Assembly (NCBI RefSeq): GCF_000340215.1
Contig: NW_006921537.1
Location: forward strand, 248,001-312,000
Length of the DNA stretch: 64,000 bases
DNA from: Pseudocercospora fijiensis CIRAD86
Taxonomy: Eukaryota; Ascomycota; Dothideomycetes; Mycosphaerellales; Mycosphaerellaceae
Reading direction: 5' to 3'
Positions 1 through 12,523 of the stretch are shown here, piece after piece (position 1 is the first letter of the stretch; every line of letters begins with the position of its first letter). The position numbers were made by a program, and so were the translations under genes. The notes beneath the pieces are model-generated. The model was given only the letters and a program-made list of their open reading frames with translations, made no database searches and was not told the origin of the DNA.

Positions 1-2006
1 AAAGTCTACCTTCTAGCCTACGTACTAATTAGTATATATTACTATTATCCGAAAGATAATAGCCGGCTATATTAGATTAAACTACCTTAACGGCAACCTC
101 TAGCTACTAGGGTCGCGAGTCGATAGCTCCTATTTATTCCGCTCGCTAGCGAGGTCCTTAGAGTCTATACTATTAAATATCTCTTCGACTAGTAGGCGTA
201 CCTACCTCTTATACTTAGCACCTTCTAATAGACTATAAGAGCTTAGTTTCTAAGGCTTAGGTTAGACAACATCTAGCTTAGACTCTGCTATATTACAAGT
301 ACGCCGCTATCTACCGAGGTTGTCTACTATAACTAGAGGCTTAAAGAGCTTATTTGCGGTAGGCAATTCTACCTCTATTAGAGGCTCGAAGGACGACTTT
401 GCGATAGACTCGCGTACCTCTCGAGAAGACGAGAATTTAGCGTCTATAATAGCATCGTCGTTATAACTAGTTAGAAACACATAGTTAGGATCTATCTCGT
501 ACGCGTTAAATAGGCCGTCGGCGTTAGGTATAGGTTTACCGTACTCGTAAAAGCTATTATTAAGAAGGTCGGCGATATCTATAACAATTAACTATACCTT
601 AGAGGCTTAAAAAACGGTCTATACCGATAAACATAGGTATTATAGTAGACAGCGACGTAGAAACCGAGATCGGACGACCCTAGATTCTAATAGCTAAGAA
701 CCGGGCAAAAGATCCGGCTCTCTACCTAATTTTGGTTAGAGGCTAGATTAGACTTCCTATTTCCCGCTACTAGAGCTCTAGCTGCGTCTAGCTACGAGTT
801 TTCTAAGGGATGCGAGCTATACGATGCTCTATACTATCCCTAGCTTTCTCTAGCTGCTAGATCTACTCGCAGTTTTACTAACGACGTAAAGCGCGTAAGC
901 GACTTATCGGCCTTAACTAGCACGGCGCAATAACCGAGTCCGATACCGTAATTAGGGCAGAGTCGTCTAGTGTTGTAGGTTTACAGCCCCTAAGAAATAG
1001 AGGCATCGTATGTTATACTAGTATACGCCTATAGATATATATCGGATATGCCCGAATACTAGGATATCCGAGCAATATTAAGCAGCTTGCCGGGTTGTAG
1101 GCGGGATATTAGCGTATCCGATAACTCCGCCTTGTATATATATAACGAGCTCGCCTAAAAGGGTCGTATATATAGTGTATTATTACAGAGCGTGTATACT
1201 ATCTAGTAGCATCTACAGGTTAGTAGACCCTATTACTAGAGTCGTCTACAATCTATATACTTAGCTTAGTTCGCTCCGTAGATAGCTTATTATAGCTATA
1301 TATATATAGTAGCGAGGACCTGTAAAGGGGGATTGTTAGTATTATTGTTAGTAGCTAGCGGTATGTCGGCATAGTCGGCAAGACTTTTCGATATAGTATA
1401 GGCACGCTATCGACAACCTAAAAGTCTGCCTAAACATTAAACATCTTCTATATCGCCGGGGGTATACACATAATAGGGACCTTTAGAAGGTCTACCGGCT
1501 TCTAAATAAGCGCTAGCTAGTAACCGTTATATAAAGGATTAATATAGCGCTTTTTACGGACCTTTAGAAGAGGCTACTTTGTATGTGATTGAAAGCGGTT
1601 TAGTGCGGTAAGGAGCCCCTATTCTAGACCTTCTAGGGTATAGACTTTAGCTATAGACCTAACCTATAGACCTAACCTATAGACCTGACCTATAGACCTA
1701 ACCTAAAGCTATAGAAGAAGCTATAGAAGAAGCTACTATAGTTATAGCAACTACTATAATAGCCGTTGCTATTGCGAGTAAATACCTCGAGGAAGATAGT
1801 AGTAATAAGGAGCGGTAGGACCTATACTACTGCAATTACTAACAACCGCTCTGTTTATATAAGCTAGTGCCCTCTTATACTATCTCGAAGACCTAATAGC
1901 TACTTTCTACCTTACCGTAGCCGGTTACAGTGTAGCTTATTATTCGGTAGTACTAAGAGGCCAATTTGCCTTTAATAAGCTAAGCCGGTTAGGGGTCAAG
2001 CCTCCT
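1..2006. repeat. RIP-degraded repeat of unknown class, left part
   Basis: This stretch is strongly depleted of CA and TG dinucleotides, rich in TA, and full of TAG/TAA, which is the signature of RIP in filamentous ascomycetes. No intact gene is present. On the minus strand, roughly 590 down to 290 reads as an almost stop-free coding-like frame, but I do not recognise the protein. A plus-strand coding-like frame at about 1790-1990 is cut by the downstream LTR element. The RIP-like sequence resumes after that element at 8721, so this is probably the left half of an older repeat into which the retrotransposon inserted. Class unknown. Confidence 0.6.
1655..1715. repeat. Short tandem repeat, 13-bp unit
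   Basis: About four head-to-tail copies of a 13-bp unit (TATAGACCTAACC, one copy with CTGACC) lie inside the RIP-mutated repeat. They are followed by a duplicated GCTATAGAAGAA unit. No function is suggested; it is probably part of the old repeat. Confidence 0.7.
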
Positions 2007-2193
2007 TGTAAAGGGCTACGCCCTAGGTGGAAAGCGCTAGCCTTAGGCATTCGGCCTACGCGACTCTAACCTACTGCTTGGCGCTTAGCGCACTACACAA
2101 AACTATTCGGATTCACGTAGATAGACTTAGCTCTTTATCGAACCTATTAAGTCTTACATCTAGCATCTGCGTACGCGTTGCTTACCCGTAATA
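2007..2193 (+). repeat. 5' LTR of the chromovirus
   Basis: The LTR begins TGTAAAGGG and is 187 bp long. It differs from the 3' LTR at nine positions, all transitions. The sequence just inside (from 2194, TTAGGTTCGATC) is where a primer binding site would lie, but the tRNA cannot be named because RIP has altered it. Confidence 0.92.
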
Positions 2194-5100
2194 TTAGGTT
2201 CGATCTTTATTATAGAAAACGCTAAGGTTCGCTAGGAATCCGAGTAAGATAGCTAGGGGAGCGCTGCCCCTGCTACGCTAGAGATAACTAGGGATGAGAT
2301 TTATCGCGCCTTCGAGAGTCTCTATACTAGGCAACAGATAATAGAAGCCTAGCTATAAGCTACGCGCTCTACGCTCTAACAGGCGGAAGCATCTCGCTAG
2401 GCCGGGCCTGCCGAAACTAGTGCGATACGAGATTAGTCTACAAACGAGATCCTAAAAGGACTCCTAGAAACCCTCTCGGCTACCGGCTAAAGTGTAACGG
2501 CGTTACGCGAATAGAAGCTACTATCGTAGGACGGAAAAGCTAAGACGTTTCGGGACTACCTACTGCGACTAAGAAGTTCGTACCGAGTTCGTTCCGGGTT
2601 GAAACTAAAGCTCTCCGAAGATTACTACTAGGACACTATCTACGATACTCTACCGGCGAAGGAACGCGCTAGGATGCGTTACTTCTAAGAGAGAGGAAGC
2701 CTTACGAAAGGAAAGGACCCCGAGGCTTTCTTCTAGCAACTCGAGGACGTCTTTGCGGATAGTAACGAAGCCGCTAAAGCACTAGAGCAACTCTAAGCCC
2801 TAAAGTATACTTAGGGACAACCCTAGCACGACTACTAGCTAGAATTCGACGGCCTCCTACTAAGCGTAGGCGGAGACCGCTAAACCGACGATACGAAAAT
2901 CGGATACCTAAAGAACACCTTCTCGAACGCGGCTAAGACTTATACCGCCGCCGTACTAAAGATTAAGGATTACTACCTCTACGTAGAGGAAGTCGAGCGA
3001 ATTATAACGAACCTCGAGTCGACGGACTAGTTTAAATAAGCTGCGAAACGCTAGCAAGAAAGGAAGAAGGAGACCGCGAGCCCTTCGGTAGTTATCCCGC
3101 CCTATACGGCTCCCGCGGCGAACCCGAAGGTCGACTCCGACGGGGACGTAGTTATAAACCCCGCCTAAACGAACGCCTTCCGTAAGAAGAACCGCGGAGG
3201 TTAGTAAGGAACAGTAGGGAAGCCTAGGGCTAAATAGGTCGACTCTATAGAGAGAGAGAAACGTAAGGAGAAGAGGCTCTGCTTCTACTACGGAGCGAGC
3301 GGGCACCGTATTCGCGACTGCCCGTACGCACCGCCGGTTCAACCTACTAAGATTAGCGTTACCTCCGTATAACCTATACTAGAAGACGCGGAGGATTAGT
3401 CGGACTTAAGTAGTTCCGACTCGGGAAAAGAGTAACTCTCGCTTAGAGTTAGGAGTCGAGAGTAGACAAAGTACGGGCAAGGAAATAGGAAGAAGTTAAA
3501 AAGGATATAAACGGGAACCTTATATATACCGATATAGTCCTCGAAAATAACGTCGGAACTTCTACTCTTATCGACGAAGGATACTAGTACTACGCTACAA
3601 TCAATACGGGCCTAGCTAAAGGCCTCGGGCTTAGCTATATTAGCCGAGAGTCCCGAGAAGTAAAAGGAGCGTCGTCTACGATATAGGACGCGAAGATTGT
3701 CGGAGTCGTCGCCTTCTAGATAGAAATTAACGGGTTCCGGCAGACAGTATACGCTTACGTCGTACTAGGATTGGCCTTCCCCCTTATCCTAGGGAACCTA
3801 TAGAAGGTATATAATAAGGTTAGGACCGCGCCTAAAAAGCGTCGGTACTATTATAGGAGGGCCCGGTTTTAGGTTAACGAAGGGCGTTACTACCGCGAAT
3901 TCGATATAAGCGGGAACATCGCTACGATCGACGCTACTAGGAGCCTACTTACCGCTACAATTGCCGAGGATATTAAAAAGGCCCTAAAGACGAAAGAATA
4001 TCCGACGATCGAGGAGCTAAAGAAAAAGCTACCTCCGGAGGTTCGCGATATAGCCGCGCTATTTTATTAAAAGGAAGCCGACAAGTTAGCGCCCTATCGC
4101 CCCGGCATCGACTATACGATAGAACTCCGTAAAAACCTAGACGGATCCTAGCCGCAACTCCCCTAGGGCCCGCTCTATAGTATATCGAAGCAGGAGCTCT
4201 TAGTCTTACGAAAGTCACTCGACGAACTCCTAAAGAAGGGATTTATTAGATCCGCGAACTCCGAGGCGGCGGCGCCCGTATTATTCGTTAAGAAGCCCGG
4301 CGGTAGGCTCCGGTTCTGCTACGACTATAGGGCGCTTAACGCTCTAACGAAGCAAGACAGATACCCCCTCCTACTAATCCCGGACACTATAAGGAACCTT
4401 ACGGAGGCCCGGTAGTTAACTAAGGTTAACGTAGTCTCGGCCTTTTACAAGATTAGAATAGCAAAAGGATACGAGTATAAGACGGCCTTCCGGACTAGGC
4501 TAGGCTCGTTCGAATAGCTAGTATGCCTGTTTAGTTTGTCCGGAGCCCCGGCTACATTTCAACGGTATATTAACACTCTCCTATAGGAGTATCTAGACGA
4601 CTTCGCGTTAGCGTATATAGACGACGTAGTTATCTACTCGAGCGGGTTAAGGGAAGACTATTTCCGTAAGGTAAGGGCGGTTCTTAAGAAGCTTTAGGAC
4701 GGAGGCCTTTACCTCGATATTAAAAAGAGCGAATTCGCCTAGAAAAAGATTAAGTACCTAGGATTCATCGTCTACGCCGACGGAGGAGGAGTGTTAGCCG
4801 ACCCCGAAAAGGTAGAAGCCGTATAAAAATAGATAGCACCTAAGACCTAAAAGGAAGTTCGTCGTTTCTTAGGATTTACGAACTACTACCGTATATTCGT
4901 ACCGAACTATTCTAAGATCTCCGCACTACTAACCGCGCTTACCGGTAAGGGAACCCCGTTCTTCTAGGGAGAAGAGTAGGATAAAGCGTTCGAGACGCTA
5001 AAGGACAAATTCTGTCGCGCCCCGGTACTTGCCTAGTAGGACCCGTCCCTTCCTACCTTTCTTAAGACGGATTACAGCGGGTTCGCGATTAGGGGCGCCC

Positions 5101-8100
5101 TCGTCTAAGAAAAGGCGGGAATCCGCCGACCGGTAGGCTTCTTTTCGAAGAAACTAAATAAGGCGGAGATCAATTACGATATCTACAATAAGGAAATGCT
5201 CGTAGTCGTATCTAGTATTAAGTTTTAGGACTCCGAGCTGAAATTATATAGCCCCTTTACGATTTAGACGGACTATAAGAACCTAGAATACTTTATAGTA
5301 AAGCGCTAGCTGTCCGAAAGACAGATCCGATAGTAGGAAGAACTAGCGAAGCACTAGTTTACCTTAGTCTACCGGCCGGGAATCGAAGCTATTCTACCGG
5401 ATACCCTATCGAGGAGAGAACAAGACACGTTAGGCTAAGACGACAAGCTTTCGAGGTTCCGGAGATTCTTAGAGCCGGACCTCTCCCTAAACTAGCCGGA
5501 AAGCGTCTAGATTTCTAGTGCTACTATCCGTAGCTTCCCGCGTATAACAAAGGCGAGCTCGGTATCCCTACTCGCGAACGAAACGGAGCCCGCGTAGCCT
5601 TCGCCGGAAAGCGCTAAACTATTCTAGGACCTAGAGATAAACGATATATAGAAGAGCATTGTCGAGAAAGATACGGTATACTAGACGGTAGTACGGAAAG
5701 TCCGTAAGGGGTACAGAACATTGCAACCGGAAATTAAAGCAAAGATTTAGATCGGGGATTGTATAATAGACCCTAAGGGGTTCCTTCGCTACCGCGGCAA
5801 GCTCTAGGTTCTAGGAGCCCTAGCGACGACGGAAACCGAATATAAAGATATAGGGGCCGAGGAACTATAGTAGGACGTACTACGTACGAAGATTATCTAG
5901 TCGATCTACGACTCGCCGCTCTACGGCTACCCCGGCCGGGATTCTACTGCTTCTATACTAGGTCGCGACTTTTATTAGCCGCTATAGTCGAAGCAGGTGC
6001 GGCAATTCCTACGGAACTGCAACTATTGTAGACGTAATAAGGTATAGAGGGAACACAAACACGGCCTCCTAAAACTACTACCGGTACCCGACCGTTTCTT
6101 CTAGGAAATCTCGATAGACTTTATAACTAACCTACCGGAGTCGGATAGGAACCGGTATCTATAGGTAATTAAAGACTGCCTTAGCAAATAGATCGCCCTT
6201 ATCGGTACTCCCTCTATAAAGGTAGAGGAATGCGCGGTTTTGTTTCTAAAATACTAGGTTAGGCATTACGGACTGCTACGTACTATTACTAGCGATAGAG
6301 GTACGAATTAGATAAGCACTTTCTAGAAGGAGATATATCGACTACTTAGCGTAAAGCAGAGGTTAAGCTCCGCCTACTACCTATAAACCGACGGGGGTCC
6401 GGAGCGCGCAAACTAGGATATATAAGCGTACCTACGGAACTATATTAACTAGATATAGTCCGATTGGAACTAATAGCTTCCTACGGCGGAACTAGCGTTC
6501 AACGGTAGACACTAAGCGGGGCTAGGAATAAGCTCTTTCTTCGCGACTTACGGTTACGAATCTACCTCCCCCGTTACGTTAGAAGAGGACCTAGCGATCG
6601 ACCGACGGCTAACTACGGCGAAACGGGCGGAGGAGTTCGTAGACAAGATTAAGAAGATCTTAGATCTATACTAAGTATAGATAGCGGAAGCCGTATAGAA
6701 ACAAGAGGATAGCGCGAATAAGACTAGAACTCTAGCGCCGGTATATCGTATCGGTAACAAGGTCTAGCTCGACCTAAGGAACTACTAGACTAGTAGACTA
6801 AAGAAGAGCCTCGACTCGAAACACGCTAAGTATACGGTAGAAGAGGTATTGTCGCCTATCTTAGTACAACTCTCGGGGATACCTAGCAATATTTACCCGG
6901 TATTCTATACCGACCTTCTAAGACTCGCGAGCCGGGACCCCCTTCTAAGACAAGTAACCGACGACGAATAGCCGGACCCTATCTTATTCGAGACGTATAA
7001 AGAATAGCAGGTCGAAGAAATCCTATACGCCCGGAAAAAGAAGCGGGGCCGAAGACGAGAAGCACTCGTAAAATAGAGCGGGTACTACGAGCCTACGTAG
7101 GAACCCCTAGACTATATCGCGGATACCTCCGCGCTAGACGACTTCGAAGCGAAATATAGACAAATCGAGAAGAACGACGGGCCTCTAGGAGATTAGGAGA
7201 AGAGAGGAAAACGGAAGAAATAACGCGGTAACCTAGAGTTTTCCCGCGGAGTAACGGATTTATAGATTTTAAGGACTTTTGCTAACTTCTAGAGTTTGGA
7301 TTTTCTTAACTTATTCGACTTAGGTTTACTAGAATAGTAAAGGAGAGAAACATAATTTAGGATTAAGAAGAATTTCATTTAGGTATTTATAAGTAAGTAT
7401 CGGGTCTCCGCCCGAAATTAGAAGGTTACCTTAGGACTATAATAAAAGTAATAATAACATATCCGAAACCACCTAGAGCCTACTAGAAAACCCCCGGAAA
7501 CCTTCACTCCTCTAGCGGACCTATACGATTATTGCCGAGACGGAGGGCATTTAGAACGCTACTAGAAAAGAGAGGTTAGCGAAAGAAAGTCGAAGGGTAA
7601 CGAGGAACTTACGTCTAACTCTATTAAGCTACGACATTAGCGACGGTGTTCGTTACCTCCGAGGCGATAGCGCTAAAACAACCGGTTAGCGGGGGTTTTT
7701 ATCGCGGGAAACGGGAATCTTACCTAGATAATAACCCCTACGGCTAGAGAGACTTAAGGGCTTTCTATACCTTAAGAACCTTAAGAAGCTCGGAGTGCTT
7801 CTCGGCGATATTAGCGCGGGTCGCGCGGGTATAGTTAGCGTAGGCTACGTAGGCTATTTAAGGACTAAGTAGTTAGCGAGCGATTAGGTAAGGGAATCGC
7901 GATATCTTATAGTAGGGCGCAAGCAATTCTCTTATAAGCGCAATTAGCGTAAGCTCTCGAGCTAGAAGGCTTAGGAAAAGTTAGCGGACCCTACGATAAA
8001 TTAGCCGGAAACCTTATAGCTTAGTCGGCGTAGTCTTCGCTAGAGTTATAGCAACTAATATAGTAAATTCGACGAGCTATCTACGAAAAGTTAATTTTGC

Positions 8101-8528
8101 GAAGGGAACCGAGGAGGAAGGGGAGGGACTTGCGGTGTTAGTAGTAGTAGTAGTAGTAGAGGTATATATAGAAAAAAGAAGAAGAAGAAGAAGAAGGGAG
8201 AAATATTAATACTTATAGAAAGCGATACGGAAGTAAAGGTCGCGAAAGCAACGGAAGGCGCGAGTATAAGTAAGGCGCGTTTTAGGAAGGGGTAAACAGG
8301 TAAAAGAGCGCGGTTTAGTAGTCGCGAAGAAAGTTATAGCCCTTAAAGCCTAGGATACGGCAACCCCGACCGGAAAGTAGCGGAAACCCCGATCGCGAAG
8401 GAGGAAACTACGAGCGCGTTACTCTAGAGAAGCTTAGATAAGTATAGATCTAATAGTTGAAGTAATAGCGATAGAAACTACGGGGGGCTTTCTATCCCCG
8501 CTAAGGAAGGGGAGGAGGACGGGGGTAA

Positions 8529-8715
8529 TATAAAGGGCTACGCCCTAGGTAGAAAGCGCTAGCCTTAGGCATTCGGCCTACGCGACTCTAACCTACTACT
8601 TAGCGCTTAGCGCACCGCACAAAACTATTCGGATTCACGTAGATAGACTTAGCTCTTTATCGAACCTATTAAGTCTTACATCTAGTATCTACGTACGCGT
8701 TGCTTACCCGTAACA
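8529..8715 (+). repeat. 3' LTR of the chromovirus
   Basis: This is the direct repeat of 2007-2193, 187 bp, ending TAACA. Its first bases read TATAAAGGG where the 5' copy has TGTAAAGGG, a RIP-type G to A change. It is followed by the target duplication CTCCT. Confidence 0.92.
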
Positions 8716-8720
8716 CTCCT

Positions 8721-9287
8721 TCTATATTCTTCTACTACCTAACTTCTTATAGTTAGTAAAGGAATACAGCCCCTGCTAGTTGTTAATATAGCGTCTTATA
8801 TGCTTTTAAATGGGCCCATTTAAAAGCACGGTCTAGGTCTACGAGTCGATAACTCGCAGGGGTAGAAAACCAGCCTACGAAGGATGCGGTAGTAACCTTC
8901 GTATCCACCTTATTCGCCGACAGCGTGAAATTGGTAGCTTCTGAAGGTCCCTAATGAGGAAGGAACGAAGTGAATGATGAATGAATCAGCAGTCCGCGGA
9001 ACTCATTCGGAATCGGGATTTCTGTTCTGATGAGGGAGAGTCAGCGAAAAAAAAATCACGTGAGTTGTCATGTTTGCCGAACACCTCGGCACAGTATCTT
9101 CACCTCCAATCCATGCAACCAGTGACATTCTTCCGATTATTATTACTTCATCACGATCTGTTTCTCATTACATCTATACCATACCAACCACACCATTAAC
9201 CCACCTATCGACACCCCACCATCTCCACCTCCACCAACCAACCAACCAACCCACCGACCCTCATCCCCACCCCCTCCATCGCCCACA
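8721..9287. other. Right remnant of the old repeat, then cytochrome b5 upstream region
   Basis: 8721 to about 8900 is still AT-rich and RIP-like and contains the perfect palindrome at 8802-8827 and a TACGAAGG...CCTTCGTA inverted repeat near 8875-8902. Composition turns to normal gene space by about 8930. The last 100 bases before the gene are a CCA/CAAC-rich pyrimidine tract typical of a fungal 5' leader. No gene is seen. Confidence 0.6.
8802..8827. repeat. Perfect 26-bp palindrome
   Basis: The 13-base arm GCTTTTAAATGGG is followed directly by its exact reverse complement, with no spacer. It lies just outside the chromovirus, in the remnant of the older repeat. Confidence 0.95.
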
Positions 9288-9631
9288 ATGTCAAAACAAC
9301 TCACCGCAAACGAAGTAAAAGCCCACAACACCGTAGAAACAGGCCTCTACATAATCATCGACAACGACGTCTACGAAATGGGCCGCTTCGTAGACGAGCA
9401 TCCAGGAGGAGCGAAAATTTTGAAGAGAGTGGGGGGGAAAGACGCCAGCAAACAATTCTGGAAGGTAAGTGGTCATATATCCAAACCAGAGAATGGATTC
9501 TTGGATCGGGGATGAGAATCTTTGCTGAGAATCTTGGATTGGGAAACATATAGTATCATAATGAGAGTGTTTTGAAAAAGTATGGGCCGAAATTAAAGAT
9601 TGGGACGGTGAAGGAGGGGGCGAAGCTTTAG
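9288..9631 (+). CDS. Small soluble cytochrome b5-like heme protein
   Basis: The two exons are 9288-9464 and 9554-9631, joined across an 89-bp GTAAGT..TAG intron, giving 84 residues. The protein is essentially one cytochrome b5 heme-binding domain. The heme ligand motif HPGG is at residues 38-41, and the second ligand is expected at His61 (YHNE), encoded by the first codons of exon 2. That dependence is why the spliced model is preferred to the longer unspliced frame. There is no transmembrane tail, unlike ER cytochrome b5, so it is likely a cytosolic one-electron carrier; the partner is unknown. It is convergent with the GT32 gene downstream. The start is the first ATG after a pyrimidine-rich leader. 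Confidence 0.9.
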
Positions 9632-10065
9632 GACTGACGGTAGGCGAGTTGGAAGGTAGAGGGAGGAGGATGGGGAAGGAGATGATGATGATAATGATGG
9701 ATGAGAGAGATACCAATACCACGTAACCAGCATATTTTTAGAAGGCGGTGGCGGCGCTGTATGTATGATACAGGTCATTGCATATTCATGTTCATTCTTG
9801 AAGGACTAAGGAGCAGGAAACCAGTGGGTATAGTATCAAACCAGAAAACTCCAGGCTATGCATGACTTGAAAGTCGAAAATCCATTCCTCTCTCATCATA
9901 AATCCCTTGCTCTGCATCATCCTCATGAGCACCACGCTTTTCAAGACTCCTTCTCTCCAACCCAAATCTCGATATCAAGCTAGACCAACTCGCCCTTCTC
10001 CGTTTCGATGGTCTGCGTACGACACAAGTCAGCAAAATCATAACACCATTCATTCACTCACTCAC
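9632..10065. other. Convergent intergenic region
   Basis: This is shared 3' space between the cytochrome b5-like and GT32 genes. GATGAT-type low-complexity sequence occurs near 9680-9700. I see no gene or structured RNA. Confidence 0.6.
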
Positions 10066-11040
10066 CTAGAACTCCTCCCCGACCAAAACCCCCGCACAGA
10101 CCACCCCCATCCCAAAAACCCCATGATAATGCCTCCCAACAAACACCAAAACATCCGCATCCCACCCATGCCAAGAACTCGCCCCTCCATGCCCAAAAAT
10201 CTTCGTCACAACTCTTCCCCTCAACATATGTCCCTCCATCCCCCCATCTCGATCCGCAAGAACATAAACCCTATTCTCCTTCTTCTTCTTCTTCTCCTCC
10301 CGCCTCAAAACAAACCCCATCCAAACATTCCCGAAAAATCCACAACCCGTGCTTAACATGTTCTCGACGTATGGTAACGGCCAGGAAAGATCTCGACTGG
10401 GAAGATTGCGGAGCAAGTCCGTGAGAAATGGGTGGTGCGGGCGAGAGAGGATGAAAGCGTTGTTCACGCCGGCCGGGTATGCGGCGGGAGTGAGGAAAGG
10501 TAAATGGGTGAGAGTTGGGACGCCGGTTTCCTTCTCGAGGGGCGCGTCTAGTGCTACGCGACATGTGATGTCAAGGTCGAGATAGACGCCTCCGAAATGG
10601 TGGAGGAGAGCGTAGCGGAGGACGTTGGCGCGTTGGATGTTTTGGCCGTAGTGGATGTAATGTGGGTATATCTCTGGGTAGTGGGATTTCATGAATTCGT
10701 GAGCTTCGTTGTCGGTCCATATGTGTGTTTTCCAGGATGGATGGAGAGATTTGCAACTCGCAATCGCTGGGGCGTATTTTGATAGATTGGCGTTTGGGTG
10801 GCCTTCGGAGAGGAAGATTTGGTGGATGAGTTTTGGGATGGGGGAGGGGAGGGATACGTCTGTTCGTGGAGTGCTGGGGCTTGGATATCGGAATAGCACG
10901 TCTGGGTTATGTTTGATGTAGGAGTGAAATGCGCTGTATGTTCTTGCAATTTCTCCCAGGTCGCGGATGTGTTGTCTGAGTAATAGAAAGATGGAAAGTG
11001 TGCCTAGCAGCAGCAGCGAAATCAAGTACCTCGTCCTCAT
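10066..11040 (-). CDS. Family GT32 glycosyltransferase (OCH1/SUR1-like)
   Basis: A single exon encodes 324 residues. A short cytosolic tail is followed by one hydrophobic segment at about residues 5-21, giving the type II membrane topology of Golgi transferases. The conserved GT32 start block (PKLIHQIFLSEG) is at about 69-80. The metal and sugar-nucleotide binding DXD motif is LDLD, with the acids at 155 and 157, after GGVY. The C-terminal HGGASSWHGWDA block is also typical of fungal GT32 members. The family includes mannosyltransferases of protein N-glycans (Och1) and of inositol phosphorylceramide (Sur1/Csg1); the substrate cannot be fixed from sequence here. A lysine/glutamate run near residue 250 is low complexity. 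Confidence 0.9.
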   Translation of the reverse strand: MRTRYLISLLLLGTLSIFLLLRQHIRDLGEIARTYSAFHSYIKHNPDVLFRYPSPSTPRTDVSLPSPIPKLIHQIFLSEGHPNANLSKYAPAIASCKSLHPSWKTHIWTDNEAHEFMKSHYPEIYPHYIHYGQNIQRANVLRYALLHHFGGVYLDLDITCRVALDAPLEKETGVPTLTHLPFLTPAAYPAGVNNAFILSRPHHPFLTDLLRNLPSRDLSWPLPYVENMLSTGCGFFGNVWMGFVLRREEKKKKKENRVYVLADRDGGMEGHMLRGRVVTKIFGHGGASSWHGWDADVLVFVGRHYHGVFGMGVVCAGVLVGEEF

Positions 11041-12523
11041 TTTGCTTCGTGATTATCTTCCAGCTCCTGTAAATGTGTTGTTGTCAAGCATGCCGGAAAG
11101 AGACTACGATATTGAAAGCGTAGAAAGCACGACTTTTACACCTACCGCGCAGACGGACAGCCGTCATCATCATAGCAACTTACCTCCGTGGGAAAGGCCA
11201 TAGCAGACCGTCACGCGGTATCAGTGACATAGCAACAACAAGTCTTGCGCACGTTCCCGGACATGCCGTACGCAAAAACCAAGAATCGTGCGAACTCGTG
11301 GTAGCTTATATCCTGCTGCTGCGTTGGCGCAAAGAAGTGAGGTGATGTCAGCCCACTGGAACCAATGCGTTTTCGAAAAAATCTTTGGCGCCCGCGGAGC
11401 GGATCTGCCTTGCCGGTGCGCTCCGACATCCACAGTCCTGAAACTAAAATACGACACGTGTTAAAGACCAACATTCTTATATTCTAAGCTTCACCGGTAC
11501 GGCGGTGGAAGGGTGATCTGCAACTGATCCCGGTTCGTAGCTTACAACAGCTTATATTAGATGCTGGTTTGTACTGCTTATGTAATGGGAGAGGTCCGGC
11601 GTTCTGGGACGACATTTATCATGCTCCGCTAGAGCACAAATGTCTTGGACTGAACGAGTGGCACCTCGCTGGTTACATATTAGGCCATGTCATGTGCCAC
11701 TTCTGGCGTATCTAAGCTGTTGATCAGGCACAAAATCAAATCTATGCGGTGAGAAAATGGCATTATTGGGTTCAAGTCATGAAAAAAAAACCGGCTGGTA
11801 CATTTGCTGTCGAAGGTCATACTGGTGCCAAATCCACCTCAGTTCATGCTGAGTATACCCAAGCTCTCAACGCATAGCTGCAGAGTCTGCAGTCTTGGAG
11901 AGAGACAGATCTGTCGTGGATGACGGCAGAGTTTATGGCATAATCGGGGTCTCAGGCGGTGGGCGTCAGGCGAGAAATGCAAGCCAGAATTCGCGGCACA
12001 TCTAAGGGCCTTACTCTGATGCCCAAGACTGCTGACTGCTGAAATGGTCCTGGATGACTGCATCCGGAATACATCGCTGGCCAGAGCATTTTTGGCGCAA
12101 GTGCTTGTCACGGCTTGGCTTTCGGAGTGTGCCGGTCCTCGTCGGTCGCATATAGGTGGACGACGTGGACGACATGAGCGCAGGCCACTCTCCAATGGCG
12201 GGCCGCTTGCAATGACCTTGATGTATCGAAGGCTACCAAGCCTGCGTGGAAGCTTCCACGATAGTCGAGTGGGTTATGCTCTTGGTCAAGAGCACGACTT
12301 CAGTGGTCGGCCGTTCCATGCACCATCCAATGGTTGTCTGTACGCATGCGCTGGTGATGAGAGAGTCTTGATTCTCGGCATCGATACGAGTATGTCGAGC
12401 TGACGGCAGGGTTGGAGGTCATTTGAGGTGAATAGACCGTGGTGCCACCTGAGATAGCAAACTTTGTATGCTGGCCGTTCGAAGCACATGACTGCATCGA
12501 CTGTCGCCAAGCTACTGCGCGGT
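11041..12523. other. Long intergenic region without a supported gene
   Basis: About 1.5 kb between the GT32 start and the end of the next minus-strand gene. Short open frames occur on both strands, but none has domain signal or convincing composition. It may hold the GT32 promoter and the 3' end of the neighbour. Confidence 0.5.

Larger units (their letters stand above)
2007..8715 (+). mobile_element. Full-length Ty3/Gypsy chromovirus LTR retrotransposon, RIP-inactivated
   Basis: The element has two 187-bp LTRs and a 5-bp target duplication (CTCCT at 2002-2006 and 8716-8720). Internal coding order is gag then pol on the plus strand. A gag zinc knuckle at about 3280-3330 has one cysteine codon turned to tyrosine. 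A protease-like block lies near 3550-3600. Reverse transcriptase has the YIDD motif at 4614-4625. The integrase acidic residues are D at 6117, D at 6294 and E at 6402, the last two in D-35-E spacing. A C-terminal chromodomain-like block lies at about 6990-7120 and defines chromoviruses, which in this family target integration to heterochromatin. Numerous TAG and TAA codons interrupt every domain, consistent with CAG, TGG and CAA hit by RIP, so the copy is dead. Gag and pol were not resolved into exact open frames. Confidence 0.93.

Noticed and set aside
2194..2210. tRNA T-loop-like GGTTCGATC next to the 5' LTR
   Set aside because: No cloverleaf can be drawn; the position fits a primer binding site region, not a tRNA gene.
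11211..11474. 87-codon minus-strand frame
   Set aside because: Short, with an overlapping alternative frame of equal quality and no family signal.
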